Positions 1 to 5,624 of a stretch of 11,536 nucleotides of DNA are shown here, in pieces. Each line of letters opens with the position of its first letter. Within the stretch, counting starts at the first letter, position 1. The notes under the pieces were generated by a model. That model saw only the letters and a list, made by a program, of their open reading frames with translations, was not told where the DNA came from and searched no databases. The stretch is from an uncultured Bacteroidota bacterium (GTDB lineage: Bacteria; Bacteroidota; Bacteroidia; Bacteroidales; P3): NCBI GenBank assembly GCA_902766265.1, contig CACXCY010000126.1, forward strand, positions 1 to 11,536. Direction: 5' to 3'. Position numbers and translations under genes: made by a program.

Positions 1-297
1 AAATTGGACATAATAATCAAAGAAAAAGATTTTTAATAAGATTTTGAAAGATTTTGAGCGCAGCGACCCTAATAGAACAATGATACATAGGTCGGCTTGA
101 AGGCCTCAAAATCCTACAAAATTTGACATAATAACCAGAGAAAGATTTTGAACAAGTTTTTGAAAGATTTTGAGCGAAGCGACCACTATGCATAAGCCGT
201 CCTAAACACCTAAAAATCATACAAAAATCTAATATAAAATCCTACAAAATTTGATATAGAGAGAAAGATTTTGACAGATTTTGAGCTCAAGTCAACC
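1..297. repeat. Three degenerate copies of a ~120-bp direct repeat
   Basis: Three stretches align: 1-68, 108-184 and 236-297. Each has the core AAATTKGAYATA followed by an A/G-rich part, one or more GATTTTG blocks and a final TTTTGAGC segment. The first two copies share GAAAGATTTTGAGCG and end in AGCGACC. The third is shorter and diverges at its end (GAGCTCAAGTCAACC). Copies 2 and 3 also share AAAATCCTACAAAATTTGA at their left ends. A partial extra copy of that left end lies at 213-235, directly before copy 3. The core start points are 1, 119 and 247, so the period is about 118-128. No function can be read from it. It could be an interspersed element or the remains of local duplications. Confidence 0.75.
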
Positions 298-350
298 CTC
301 TTTGATTTAGAATCTGCGAGCGGTCACCCTTTCGCAGTATTAGTCACCAT

Positions 351-444
351 CTCGGCTTATCGAAAACGTTGGGGCTCCGCGCCCGTCGTTTTCTCGCCTC
401 GCCATACAAACAAGTTTGTCTGCTCTCGGCTTATCGAAAACGTT
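351..444. repeat. Pair of perfect 20-bp direct repeats flanking a hairpin
   Basis: The sequence CTCGGCTTATCGAAAACGTT occurs exactly at 351-370 and again at 425-444, 74 bases apart. The stretch between holds a strong hairpin (362-393) and a short palindromic site at 406-419 (ACAAAC-AA-GTTTGT). The hexamer GTCACC also occurs twice just before (323-328 and 343-348). A 6-bp inverted repeat CTGCGA/TCGCAG sits at 314-319/332-337. The combination of direct repeats and internal inverted repeats suggests a small mobile or interspersed repeat unit, but no transposase or other gene is present, so this is inference. Confidence 0.6.
362..393. other. Stable hairpin within the 20-bp repeat unit
   Basis: GAAAACG (362-368) pairs perfectly with CGTTTTC (387-393). 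After one mismatch and one G-T pair, GGG (371-373) pairs with CCC (382-384), leaving a short GC-rich loop. The left arm overlaps the first 20-bp direct repeat. No T-run follows it, so it is not a typical intrinsic terminator on the + strand. On either strand the stem could fold in RNA or act as a cruciform. Confidence 0.55.
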
Positions 445-506
445 AAATTTTAACAATTGGTGATTTTTGCTTAATGTATTAATTGCCAGTGTAATAAGTA
501 CCCTGT

Positions 507-561
507 CAGCAACTTGCTAGTAACTTGACAGTAACATGACAGTAACTTGGTAGTAACTTTT
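507..561. repeat. Five-unit 11-bp tandem repeat (YAGTAACTTGN)
   Basis: Five consecutive 11-bp units can be read at 507-517, 518-528, 529-539, 540-550 and 551-561: CAGCAACTTGC, TAGTAACTTGA, CAGTAACATGA, CAGTAACTTGG, TAGTAACTTTT. The consensus YAGTAACTTGN holds with one to three changes per unit. Because 11 is not a multiple of three, the array is unlikely to be coding. The spacing is close to one helical turn, so the AGTAAC core falls on nearly the same face of DNA each time. That would suit cooperative protein binding, but this is inference. The array ends about 250 bases before the rsfS start. Confidence 0.8.
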
Positions 562-581
562 TTGATGCGTTTTTGAGCCCC

Positions 582-626
582 AAATGTTAATTTTTCCATG
601 TCGGAGGGGCGTGTGGGTTAACATTT
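582..626. repeat. Perfect 9-bp inverted repeat
   Basis: AAATGTTAA (582-590) is the exact reverse complement of TTAACATTT (618-626), with 27 bases between. The right arm overlaps the start of the first heptad array and contains the palindrome GTTAAC (617-622). The loop contains the left arm of a second inverted repeat (605-612). Confidence 0.55.
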
Positions 627-672
627 CGGGTGTCAAGTTTCATATTTCAAGTTTGACTTCGTCTACGCCCCT
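605..672. repeat. Perfect 8-bp inverted repeat enclosing the first heptad array
   Basis: AGGGGCGT (605-612) is the exact reverse complement of ACGCCCCT (665-672). The arms enclose the whole first heptad array (623-657). They interleave with the 582-590/618-626 pair, so in RNA the two could not form as simple nested stems, only as alternatives or as a pseudoknot-like fold. The pair could be chance in a repeat-rich region. Confidence 0.5.
623..657. repeat. Heptad tandem array, block 1 (5 units)
   Basis: Five 7-bp units are in phase: ATTTCGG, GTGTCAA, GTTTCAT, ATTTCAA, GTTTGAC. The consensus is roughly GTTTCAA. It begins with the same unit (ATTTCGG) as block 2, which suggests that the two blocks arose by duplication. 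Confidence 0.7.
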
Positions 673-674
673 GT

Positions 675-751
675 ATTTCGGGTTTCATGTTTCAAGTGTC
701 GGGGTTCTGGTTTCAAGTTTCAAGTGTCAGGTTTCTGGTGTTATGTTTTGG
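675..751. repeat. Heptad tandem array, block 2 (11 units)
   Basis: Eleven in-phase 7-bp units cover 77 bases: ATTTCGG, GTTTCAT, GTTTCAA, GTGTCGG, GGTTCTG, GTTTCAA, GTTTCAA, GTGTCAG, GTTTCTG, GTGTTAT, GTTTTGG. Two adjacent units (710-723) are identical. The array runs into a G-rich stretch (750-760) and ends about 30 bases before the putative -7 box of rsfS. A 7-bp unit would shift the reading frame if units were gained or lost, and the only ORF through it (from 724) is an out-of-family extension of rsfS, so I treat it as non-coding. Confidence 0.8.
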
Positions 752-780
752 GGGGCGGGGAGCAGTTCTCATATTTTTTG

Positions 781-788
781 TATATTTG
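781..788 (+). promoter_or_regulatory. Putative Bacteroidota -7 promoter box for rsfS-ftsH operon
   Basis: TATATTTG matches the TAnnTTTG -7 consensus described for Bacteroides housekeeping promoters. It lies 22 bases before the rsfS ATG, implying a very short 5' leader of around 15-20 bases, which is usual in this phylum. I do not see a good -33 TTTG element at the expected distance; the nearest TTTG (747-750) is too far upstream. The call therefore rests on the -7 box and its position. It is the only match of this quality I noticed near a gene start in the window. Confidence 0.5.
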
Positions 789-807
789 CATTATTAGAAA
801 TAATGCA
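787..807. promoter_or_regulatory. Perfect 9-bp-arm palindrome over promoter and start
   Basis: TGCATTATT (787-795) and AATAATGCA (799-807) are exact reverse complements separated by AGA. The palindrome shares its first two bases with the -7 box, should span the transcription start, and ends three bases before the rsfS ATG at 811. That position suits an operator for a dimeric repressor controlling rsfS-ftsH and possibly the genes behind it. A start-proximal RNA stem is less likely, because transcription probably begins inside the left arm. No regulator gene is in the window to pair with it. Confidence 0.55.
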
Positions 808-810
808 CTA

Positions 811-1185
811 ATGGTAAAAAATATCAATAAATTCTCTGAAAGCGAAATACTTGCCCGTCTTGCTGCGCAAGGCATGGACAGCAAAAAGGGGGAGAATATC
901 GTGGTGCTCGACCTGCGCGACCTGCCGTCGGCACCGACATCGTTCTTCATTATCTGCAGCGGCAATGTGCCGTCGCACGTCAGCGCCATCTGCGACGGTG
1001 TGTTTGAAGTCATCAAGAATGCCACGGGGCAGAATCCACACAAGATAGAGGGCTACGACAACGCCGAGTGGATACTGATGGACTACTTCGATGTGGTAGT
1101 ACACATCTTCCAGAAAGATAAGCGCGACTTCTACCGCCTCGAAGAGCTCTGGGCCGACGCCAAGGAGGTGCCGCTCGAGAAATGA
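811..1185 (+). CDS. rsfS: Ribosome silencing factor RsfS
   Basis: A 124-residue protein of the RsfS/Iojap/YbeB family (DUF143). Members bind ribosomal protein uL14 on the 50S subunit and block joining with 30S, lowering translation under starvation or in stationary phase. The family pattern is clear: VVLDLRDLPSAPTSFFIICSG at about residues 31-51, then EGYDNAEWILMDYFDVVVHIF at 80-100, then RDFYRLEELWADA at 105-117. Length is normal. I chose the ATG at 811 because residues from there match the family start. A longer in-frame ATG at 724 would translate heptad repeat DNA and the promoter. It is the first gene of the cluster, 74 bases before ftsH, and a TAnnTTTG box and a palindrome sit directly in front. 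Cytoplasmic. Confidence 0.93.
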   Translation: MVKNINKFSESEILARLAAQGMDSKKGENIVVLDLRDLPSAPTSFFIICSGNVPSHVSAICDGVFEVIKNATGQNPHKIEGYDNAEWILMDYFDVVVHIFQKDKRDFYRLEELWADAKEVPLEK

Positions 1186-1259
1186 GGCCATCGCTCCGAC
1201 AATAGCACCGTCGCACCAGTCCCAACAAAAAAAAACGAAACTAACAGAAAGATTCCTCC

Positions 1260-3422
1260 ATGAGCGAAGAAAACAAAAACAGCAACCCTACCAACGAAAA
1301 GCCGCAGCGCAACCCCTTCTCGGCAGGTGGCAACAACACCAAAGGCAAAAAGCCCAAGGGCTCGGTGGTGATGTACATCATCTACAGCGCCATCATCCTG
1401 GCGTTGGGATTCATCTGGTTTGGCAGCGACTCCAAATCGGGTCCCAAAGACATCACCTGGGGCAAACTGGAAAACGTCCTACTGAACCAAGACGAAGAGA
1501 AAATCATTGTTGTCAACAAAGAGTTTGCCGAGATATACATCAAGAAAGAGGCCATCGACCGCGACAGCACCTACAAGGAGCTCCTCGGCAAGACCACGCT
1601 GGGCAAGGAGGATGCCAAACCCAGCTTCTACCGCTATGAGTTTGTGACCTTCGAGAGCTTCGAGAAAGACCTGGAGCGCGTAGAAGAACAGATAGTGACC
1701 CGCGACACCCTCGGGATGTCCGACAGCACGGGCAGCGTGAGCACGGCCCAACTGAACCAGATACAGAAGAACGCCAAGATTGAGCTGGTGCCCGAGAAAC
1801 GCGCCAACGCATGGCGTGAGATTCTCGTGCTCTTCGGGCCTCTGCTGCTCATCATCATCTTCTTCATCGCCATGAGCCGCATCTCCGCACGCCAGATGGG
1901 CGGCGGTGGCGGCGGCATATTCAATGTGGGCAAGTCGAAAGCCAAACTCTACGACGGCAAGACACCCACCAACGTCACCTTCAAAGATGTGGCCGGATTG
2001 GCCGGTGCCAAAGAGGAGGTGATGGAGGTGGTGGACTTCCTGAAAAACCCCAAACGCTACACCGACCTGGGAGGCAAGATACCCAAAGGCGTGCTGCTTG
2101 TAGGTCCTCCGGGCACCGGCAAGACCCTTCTGGCCAAAGCGGTGGCAGGCGAAGCCAATGTGCCGTTCTTCTCCATGAGCGGCAGCGACTTCGTGGAGAT
2201 GTTCGTCGGCGTAGGTGCCTCACGTGTCCGCGACCTCTTTGAAGAAGCCAAGAAGAAATCGCCCTGCATCATCTTCATTGACGAGATTGACGCCGTGGGT
2301 CGCGCCCGTGGACGCAGCGGTCTGAGCAACGCCAACGACGAAAGGGAGAACACCCTCAACCAGCTGCTCACCGAGATGGATGGCTTTACCACCAACACCG
2401 GCGTTATCGTACTGGCGGCCACCAACCGTGCCGATGTGCTGGACAGAGCCCTGTTGCGTGCCGGACGTTTCGACCGACAAATCTATGTGGAGCTGCCCGA
2501 CCTGAACGAACGCCAGGCCATCTTCGAGGTCCACATGAAAGGGCTGAAACTCGGCAGCGATATCGACAAGGAGTTCCTTGCCAAGCAGACCCCGGGCTTC
2601 TCGGGTGCCGACATCGCCAACGTGTGCAACGAAGCCGCATTGGTAGCAGCCCGCAAAGCCAAGAAAGAAATCGAGAAACAAGACTTCCTCGATGCCATCG
2701 ACCGCATCATCGGCGGTTTGGAGAAACGCACCAAGGTGCTCTCCGACCAGGAGAAACGCACCATCGCGTACCACGAATCCGGCCATGCGTCAGTGAGCTG
2801 GCTGCTGCGATGGGGCGACCCGCTAGTCAAAGTGACCATCGTACCCAGAGGCAAAGCCCTCGGCGCTGCCTGGTACCTGCCCGAAGAGCGGCAGATAACC
2901 ACCTACGAACAGATGTTTGACTCCATCACCAGCTTGATGGCAGGCCGCGCAGCGGAAGAGTGCGTGTTCGGCAAGATATCCACCGGAGCCCTCAACGATA
3001 TGGAGAGAGCCACCAAAATGGCGCAAGCCATGGTGACGTTCTACGGCATGAGCCCCGTGATAGGCAACATAAGCTACTACGATTCTACCGGACAAAGCGA
3101 ATGGAACTTCACCAAGCCATTCAGCGAGAAGACCTCCGAAGATATCGACAAGGAGGTGAAGCGCTTGGTGGAAGAATCCTACTCCATCGCCAAAAAGATA
3201 ATCTCCGAGAACCGCGAAAAGCTCGACCAACTGGCGCAGACACTCTACGACCGCGAAGTCATCTTCAAGGACGATGTGGAGCGCATATTCGGAGCCCGCC
3301 CCTGGGATACGAAAGAAAACAATCCCGAAAACAATCCCAAAGAGAAGCAGGACGACAATAAACCGGCAGAAACCGACGACAATACAACGACGGCAAACGA
3401 TACACAAATACAGCAATCATGA
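1260..3422 (+). CDS. ftsH: ATP-dependent zinc metalloprotease FtsH
   Basis: A 720-residue membrane AAA+ protease (family M41) that forms hexamers in the inner membrane and degrades misassembled membrane proteins and short-lived regulators. Visible order: polar N-terminus (1-35); first membrane helix about 37-54; periplasmic domain to about 185; second helix about 187-206; glycine run 214-219; AAA+ domain with Walker A GPPGTGKT (282-289), pore loop MFVGVGA (314-320), Walker B IIFIDEID (337-344) and the second region of homology with arginine fingers at about R400 and R403; then the protease domain with zinc-binding HESGH (505-509) and a third ligand probably D580. The tail after about 682 is low complexity, rich in Asn, Asp, Lys and Thr. 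All key residues are present. A run of nine A (1227-1235) precedes it, with no Shine-Dalgarno site. Its TGA stop overlaps the next start (ATGA). Confidence 0.97.
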   Translation: MSEENKNSNPTNEKPQRNPFSAGGNNTKGKKPKGSVVMYIIYSAIILALGFIWFGSDSKSGPKDITWGKLENVLLNQDEEKIIVVNKEFAEIYIKKEAIDRDSTYKELLGKTTLGKEDAKPSFYRYEFVTFESFEKDLERVEEQIVTRDTLGMSDSTGSVSTAQLNQIQKNAKIELVPEKRANAWREILVLFGPLLLIIIFFIAMSRISARQMGGGGGGIFNVGKSKAKLYDGKTPTNVTFKDVAGLAGAKEEVMEVVDFLKNPKRYTDLGGKIPKGVLLVGPPGTGKTLLAKAVAGEANVPFFSMSGSDFVEMFVGVGASRVRDLFEEAKKKSPCIIFIDEIDAVGRARGRSGLSNANDERENTLNQLLTEMDGFTTNTGVIVLAATNRADVLDRALLRAGRFDRQIYVELPDLNERQAIFEVHMKGLKLGSDIDKEFLAKQTPGFSGADIANVCNEAALVAARKAKKEIEKQDFLDAIDRIIGGLEKRTKVLSDQEKRTIAYHESGHASVSWLLRWGDPLVKVTIVPRGKALGAAWYLPEERQITTYEQMFDSITSLMAGRAAEECVFGKISTGALNDMERATKMAQAMVTFYGMSPVIGNISYYDSTGQSEWNFTKPFSEKTSEDIDKEVKRLVEESYSIAKKIISENREKLDQLAQTLYDREVIFKDDVERIFGARPWDTKENNPENNPKEKQDDNKPAETDDNTTTANDTQIQQS

Positions 3423-4015
3423 AACATCCTCCCATCAAAGACAATATGATCAATGACATCCGCAAGGCACTACTCGAAAAGAACGACATTGAGATGCCTG
3501 CCAAATGCACTGCCGACGAGATACCCAACGACGACCCCGTCATCCTTTTCACGCAGAAATATACCGAACAGGGTGGTCTGATGTACTATAGCACCACCGA
3601 AGAGGAAATCATGCAACAGGTGCGAAAAGTGCAGATGAAATACGGCGACGCCTCCATCGGATGCTGCAACAAGAACCTGACTGAATTCCTGAGGCATCTC
3701 GGTATCGAGAACGTGGGCACGGCTTCACGCAACTACACCTACCGCATCGGGGCGCTGCTCTGCGAAGGGCTGATTGCCGAAAACGGAAGTTTGGCATTCT
3801 CCAGCACACAGAATTTCGGTTCTCTCTTTCCTACCCTGCCCGAAGTGACGCTCGCCATCGCCTTTACCGCACAAGTGATGCCCACATGGGAAGCGCTGGT
3901 AAACCGCATAAAAGACAGCAACACACCATTCCCGAGTGAACTTGTACAGATGCTTCCGGGCGCTGCATCGTCACAAGTCACCAACCTGCACCTCCTACTG
4001 ATAGAGGACTTGTAA
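3419..4015 (+). CDS. LUD-domain protein (LutC/YkgG-like), function unassigned
   Basis: A 198-residue cytoplasmic protein with a LUD domain (formerly DUF162), the fold of LutC/YkgG. The best match to the family is the C-terminal half, with RIGALLCEGLIAENGSLAF at about 109-127 followed by a stretch ending LFPTLPEVTLAIAF (136-149). In LutABC operons this family takes part in L-lactate oxidation, but no lutA or lutB iron-sulfur partner is here. The LutC-type C-terminal signature (SRTADIE and GVHGP) is not seen: the protein ends LLLIEDL. A lactate role should therefore not be assumed. The ATG at 3419 overlaps the ftsH stop as ATGA, a typical translational-coupling arrangement. The cysteine pair at 82-83 is notable but not diagnostic. 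Confidence 0.8.
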   Translation: MKHPPIKDNMINDIRKALLEKNDIEMPAKCTADEIPNDDPVILFTQKYTEQGGLMYYSTTEEEIMQQVRKVQMKYGDASIGCCNKNLTEFLRHLGIENVGTASRNYTYRIGALLCEGLIAENGSLAFSSTQNFGSLFPTLPEVTLAIAFTAQVMPTWEALVNRIKDSNTPFPSELVQMLPGAASSQVTNLHLLLIEDL

Positions 4016-4041
4016 TCCAAACAACCATAAACCCTACAGAA

Positions 4042-4875
4042 GTGAAAAAGATACTCATACGCTCGCTCAGCGGCGCCATCTATGTGGCGCTGGTGGTCTT
4101 TGCCATTTACTCCAGCATCTGGCTGGACAACAAACGGGCAGGATTCTGCATCTTCTCCGGCTTGTTTCTCGCAGTAGCCATGATTGGATTGTATGAATAC
4201 TATCACAACCTCTCGCGCAAGGGCATTGTCACCAACGCCTGTGCCGGATACATCACCGGGCTGCTTGTCTATGTGGCTCTCACCATCCTCGGATACCTAA
4301 GGATGCGCTACATTGCCGTCCTTATGCTGCCAGCCATCTGCGCCATTGTGCCGTTATGCCAACTCTGGCGTAGAGACGAACATCCCTTTGCCACTATCGC
4401 CTATACGCTGCTGCCAATCCTGTGGGTGGTAGTGCCGCTCTACATGATGCAGCCACTGGGCAACTTGGGGGCAGGACTACTGATGATGGTCTTTATATGC
4501 ACCTGGGTGAACGACACAGGGGCCTATCTGAGCGGAATGGCGTTGGGAAAACATCACCTATGGGAGCGCCACTCCCCCAACAAAACATGGGAAGGTACCA
4601 TTGGTGGAACCGTCTGCTGCCTGCTGTGCGCCGTCTTCATAGGGCCGCTGCTGCAAGAGGGACTGATCTGGTGGTACTGGCTCCTGATTGGACTTATCTG
4701 CAGCGGCATCGGCACGCTGGGCGACCTCATCGAATCCATGTTCAAACGCAGTTGCGGTGTCAAAGACAGCGGCAACATCATGCCTGGTCACGGAGGCATA
4801 CTGGACCGTTTCGACAGTATGCTGATGATTGTGCCTTTCATCCTGGCTCTCGCCGCCATTGGAGAACTTTTTTAA
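4042..4875 (+). CDS. cdsA: Phosphatidate cytidylyltransferase (CDP-diacylglycerol synthase)
   Basis: A 277-residue integral membrane enzyme that makes CDP-diacylglycerol from phosphatidate and CTP, the branch point for phospholipid synthesis. The CDP-diglyceride synthetase signature is complete near the C-terminus: S232 to D258 contains FKR, KDSG, PGHGG and DRFD in the expected spacing. An upstream conserved stretch, WVNDTGAYLSG (155-165) and SPNKTWEG (178-185), is also present. Several hydrophobic helices run from residue 11 to 150, at 186-225 and at 259-272. I keep the GTG start at 4042: the protein beginning KKILIRSLSGAIYVAL looks like a normal family N-terminus leading into the first helix, and no ATG competes nearby. 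It lies 26 bases after the LUD gene, consistent with one transcript. Confidence 0.95.
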   Translation: MKKILIRSLSGAIYVALVVFAIYSSIWLDNKRAGFCIFSGLFLAVAMIGLYEYYHNLSRKGIVTNACAGYITGLLVYVALTILGYLRMRYIAVLMLPAICAIVPLCQLWRRDEHPFATIAYTLLPILWVVVPLYMMQPLGNLGAGLLMMVFICTWVNDTGAYLSGMALGKHHLWERHSPNKTWEGTIGGTVCCLLCAVFIGPLLQEGLIWWYWLLIGLICSGIGTLGDLIESMFKRSCGVKDSGNIMPGHGGILDRFDSMLMIVPFILALAAIGELF

Positions 4876-4932
4876 CCTCACATATTCGAACTCACCGTCT
4901 TCAAACATTAACCACATAAACAGGAATACCGC

Positions 4933-5619
4933 ATGTACATCCACAAAGAAGGACATAAGATGCTGACCATCGTAGGTGCAATAATCCTCGTCATCTACGC
5001 TGCTATGATATTCACCGTACAGCAGTGGAACTTCTTCCACTTCCTTTTCATCACCATCCTGCTGGTGTTCTGGTGTCTGCTGCTATACTTCTTCCGCATA
5101 CCCAGACGCGTCTTCACCGAGGACGAGACACGATACATCTCACCCGCCGACGGGTCGGTATGCGCCATCGAGGAGGTGTACGAAAAAGAGTACCTCAACT
5201 GCGACTGCCTGCAAGTAAGCATCTTTATGAACGGCACCGACGTACATGTGAACCGCTATCCCGTCAGTGGCAAGATTGACTATGTGAAATACCATAAAGG
5301 CAACTATTTTGTGGCCTCCTATCCCAAATCGTCCGTTCTCAACGAGCACAGCTCCATCGGCATGACGCTGGACAACGGACAGCGCATCCTCATCCGCCAA
5401 GTGGCCGGAGTAATGGCCCGTCGCATCGTATGCTACGCCCACGAAGGGGAAACCGTGCGGCAGAACCAGGAGATGGGGTTCATCAAGTTCGGCTCCCGCA
5501 TCGACCTGTTCCTCCCCATAGGTACAGCGCTATGTGTGGATTTGCAAGATGTGGTGCGCAACGGAGTCACCCCTCTGGCAGAAGTGCCTATACCGCCCAA
5601 GAACAACGATAAACAATAA
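4933..5619 (+). CDS. psd: Phosphatidylserine decarboxylase, PSD-A type proenzyme
   Basis: A 228-residue membrane-associated pyruvoyl enzyme that converts phosphatidylserine to phosphatidylethanolamine. The proenzyme cleaves itself between G187 and S188 in KFGSRIDLFLP (185-195), and the serine becomes the pyruvoyl group. FGSR replaces the LGST of the E. coli enzyme, as in the shorter PSD-A group, which also fits the length. Other conserved parts are SPADGSV (70-76, likely catalytic Asp 73) and MNGTDVHVNRYPVSG (99-113, likely catalytic His 105). Two hydrophobic segments (about 11-29 and 34-54) anchor the N-terminus. An alternative ATG at codon 10 (4960) is possible and would leave those segments intact. 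It sits 57 bases after cdsA. Phosphatidylserine synthase, the step between the two enzymes, is absent from the window. Confidence 0.93.
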   Translation: MYIHKEGHKMLTIVGAIILVIYAAMIFTVQQWNFFHFLFITILLVFWCLLLYFFRIPRRVFTEDETRYISPADGSVCAIEEVYEKEYLNCDCLQVSIFMNGTDVHVNRYPVSGKIDYVKYHKGNYFVASYPKSSVLNEHSSIGMTLDNGQRILIRQVAGVMARRIVCYAHEGETVRQNQEMGFIKFGSRIDLFLPIGTALCVDLQDVVRNGVTPLAEVPIPPKNNDKQ

Positions 5620-5624
5620 TCACC

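Larger units (their letters stand above)
1..810. other. Long non-coding, repeat-rich region upstream of rsfS
   Basis: About 800 bases hold no ORF I would call a gene. The short ORFs here (for example 17-220 on the minus strand and 271-453 on the plus strand) consist of repeat sequence, match no family I know, and have low-complexity translations. The DNA is visibly more AT-rich than the coding part and is a patchwork of separate repeat types: a ~120-bp unit (1-297), 20-bp direct repeats with a hairpin (351-444), an 11-bp tandem array (507-561), and 7-bp arrays (623-657 and 675-751). It ends in the putative rsfS promoter. The left window edge falls inside or next to the first repeat copy, so more copies could lie outside. 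Confidence 0.8.

Noticed and set aside
17..220. 67-codon minus-strand ORF
   Set aside because: It consists almost wholly of repeat copies 1 and 2 read in reverse; its internal similarity comes from the DNA repeat.
271..453. 60-codon plus-strand ORF
   Set aside because: It translates parts of the third ~120-bp repeat, the hairpin and both 20-bp repeats. The protein matches no family I know and the ORF has no promoter.
1..760. CRISPR array
   Set aside because: The repeats vary in length and sequence, the spacing is irregular or absent, no unique spacers of constant size exist, and no cas gene is nearby.
750..760. G-quadruplex in the G-rich stretch before the promoter
   Set aside because: Only two G-runs separated by one C are present. 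Four runs are needed.
724..810. N-terminal extension of RsfS starting at an upstream ATG
   Set aside because: The extra 29 residues translate the heptad array and the promoter box and have no counterpart in the family. The ATG at 811 gives a normal RsfS.
1186..1259. Terminator between rsfS and ftsH (CGAC/GTCG stem and A-run)
   Set aside because: The stem is only 4 bp, and the run at 1227-1235 is A, not T, on the coding strand. It would not end + strand transcription.
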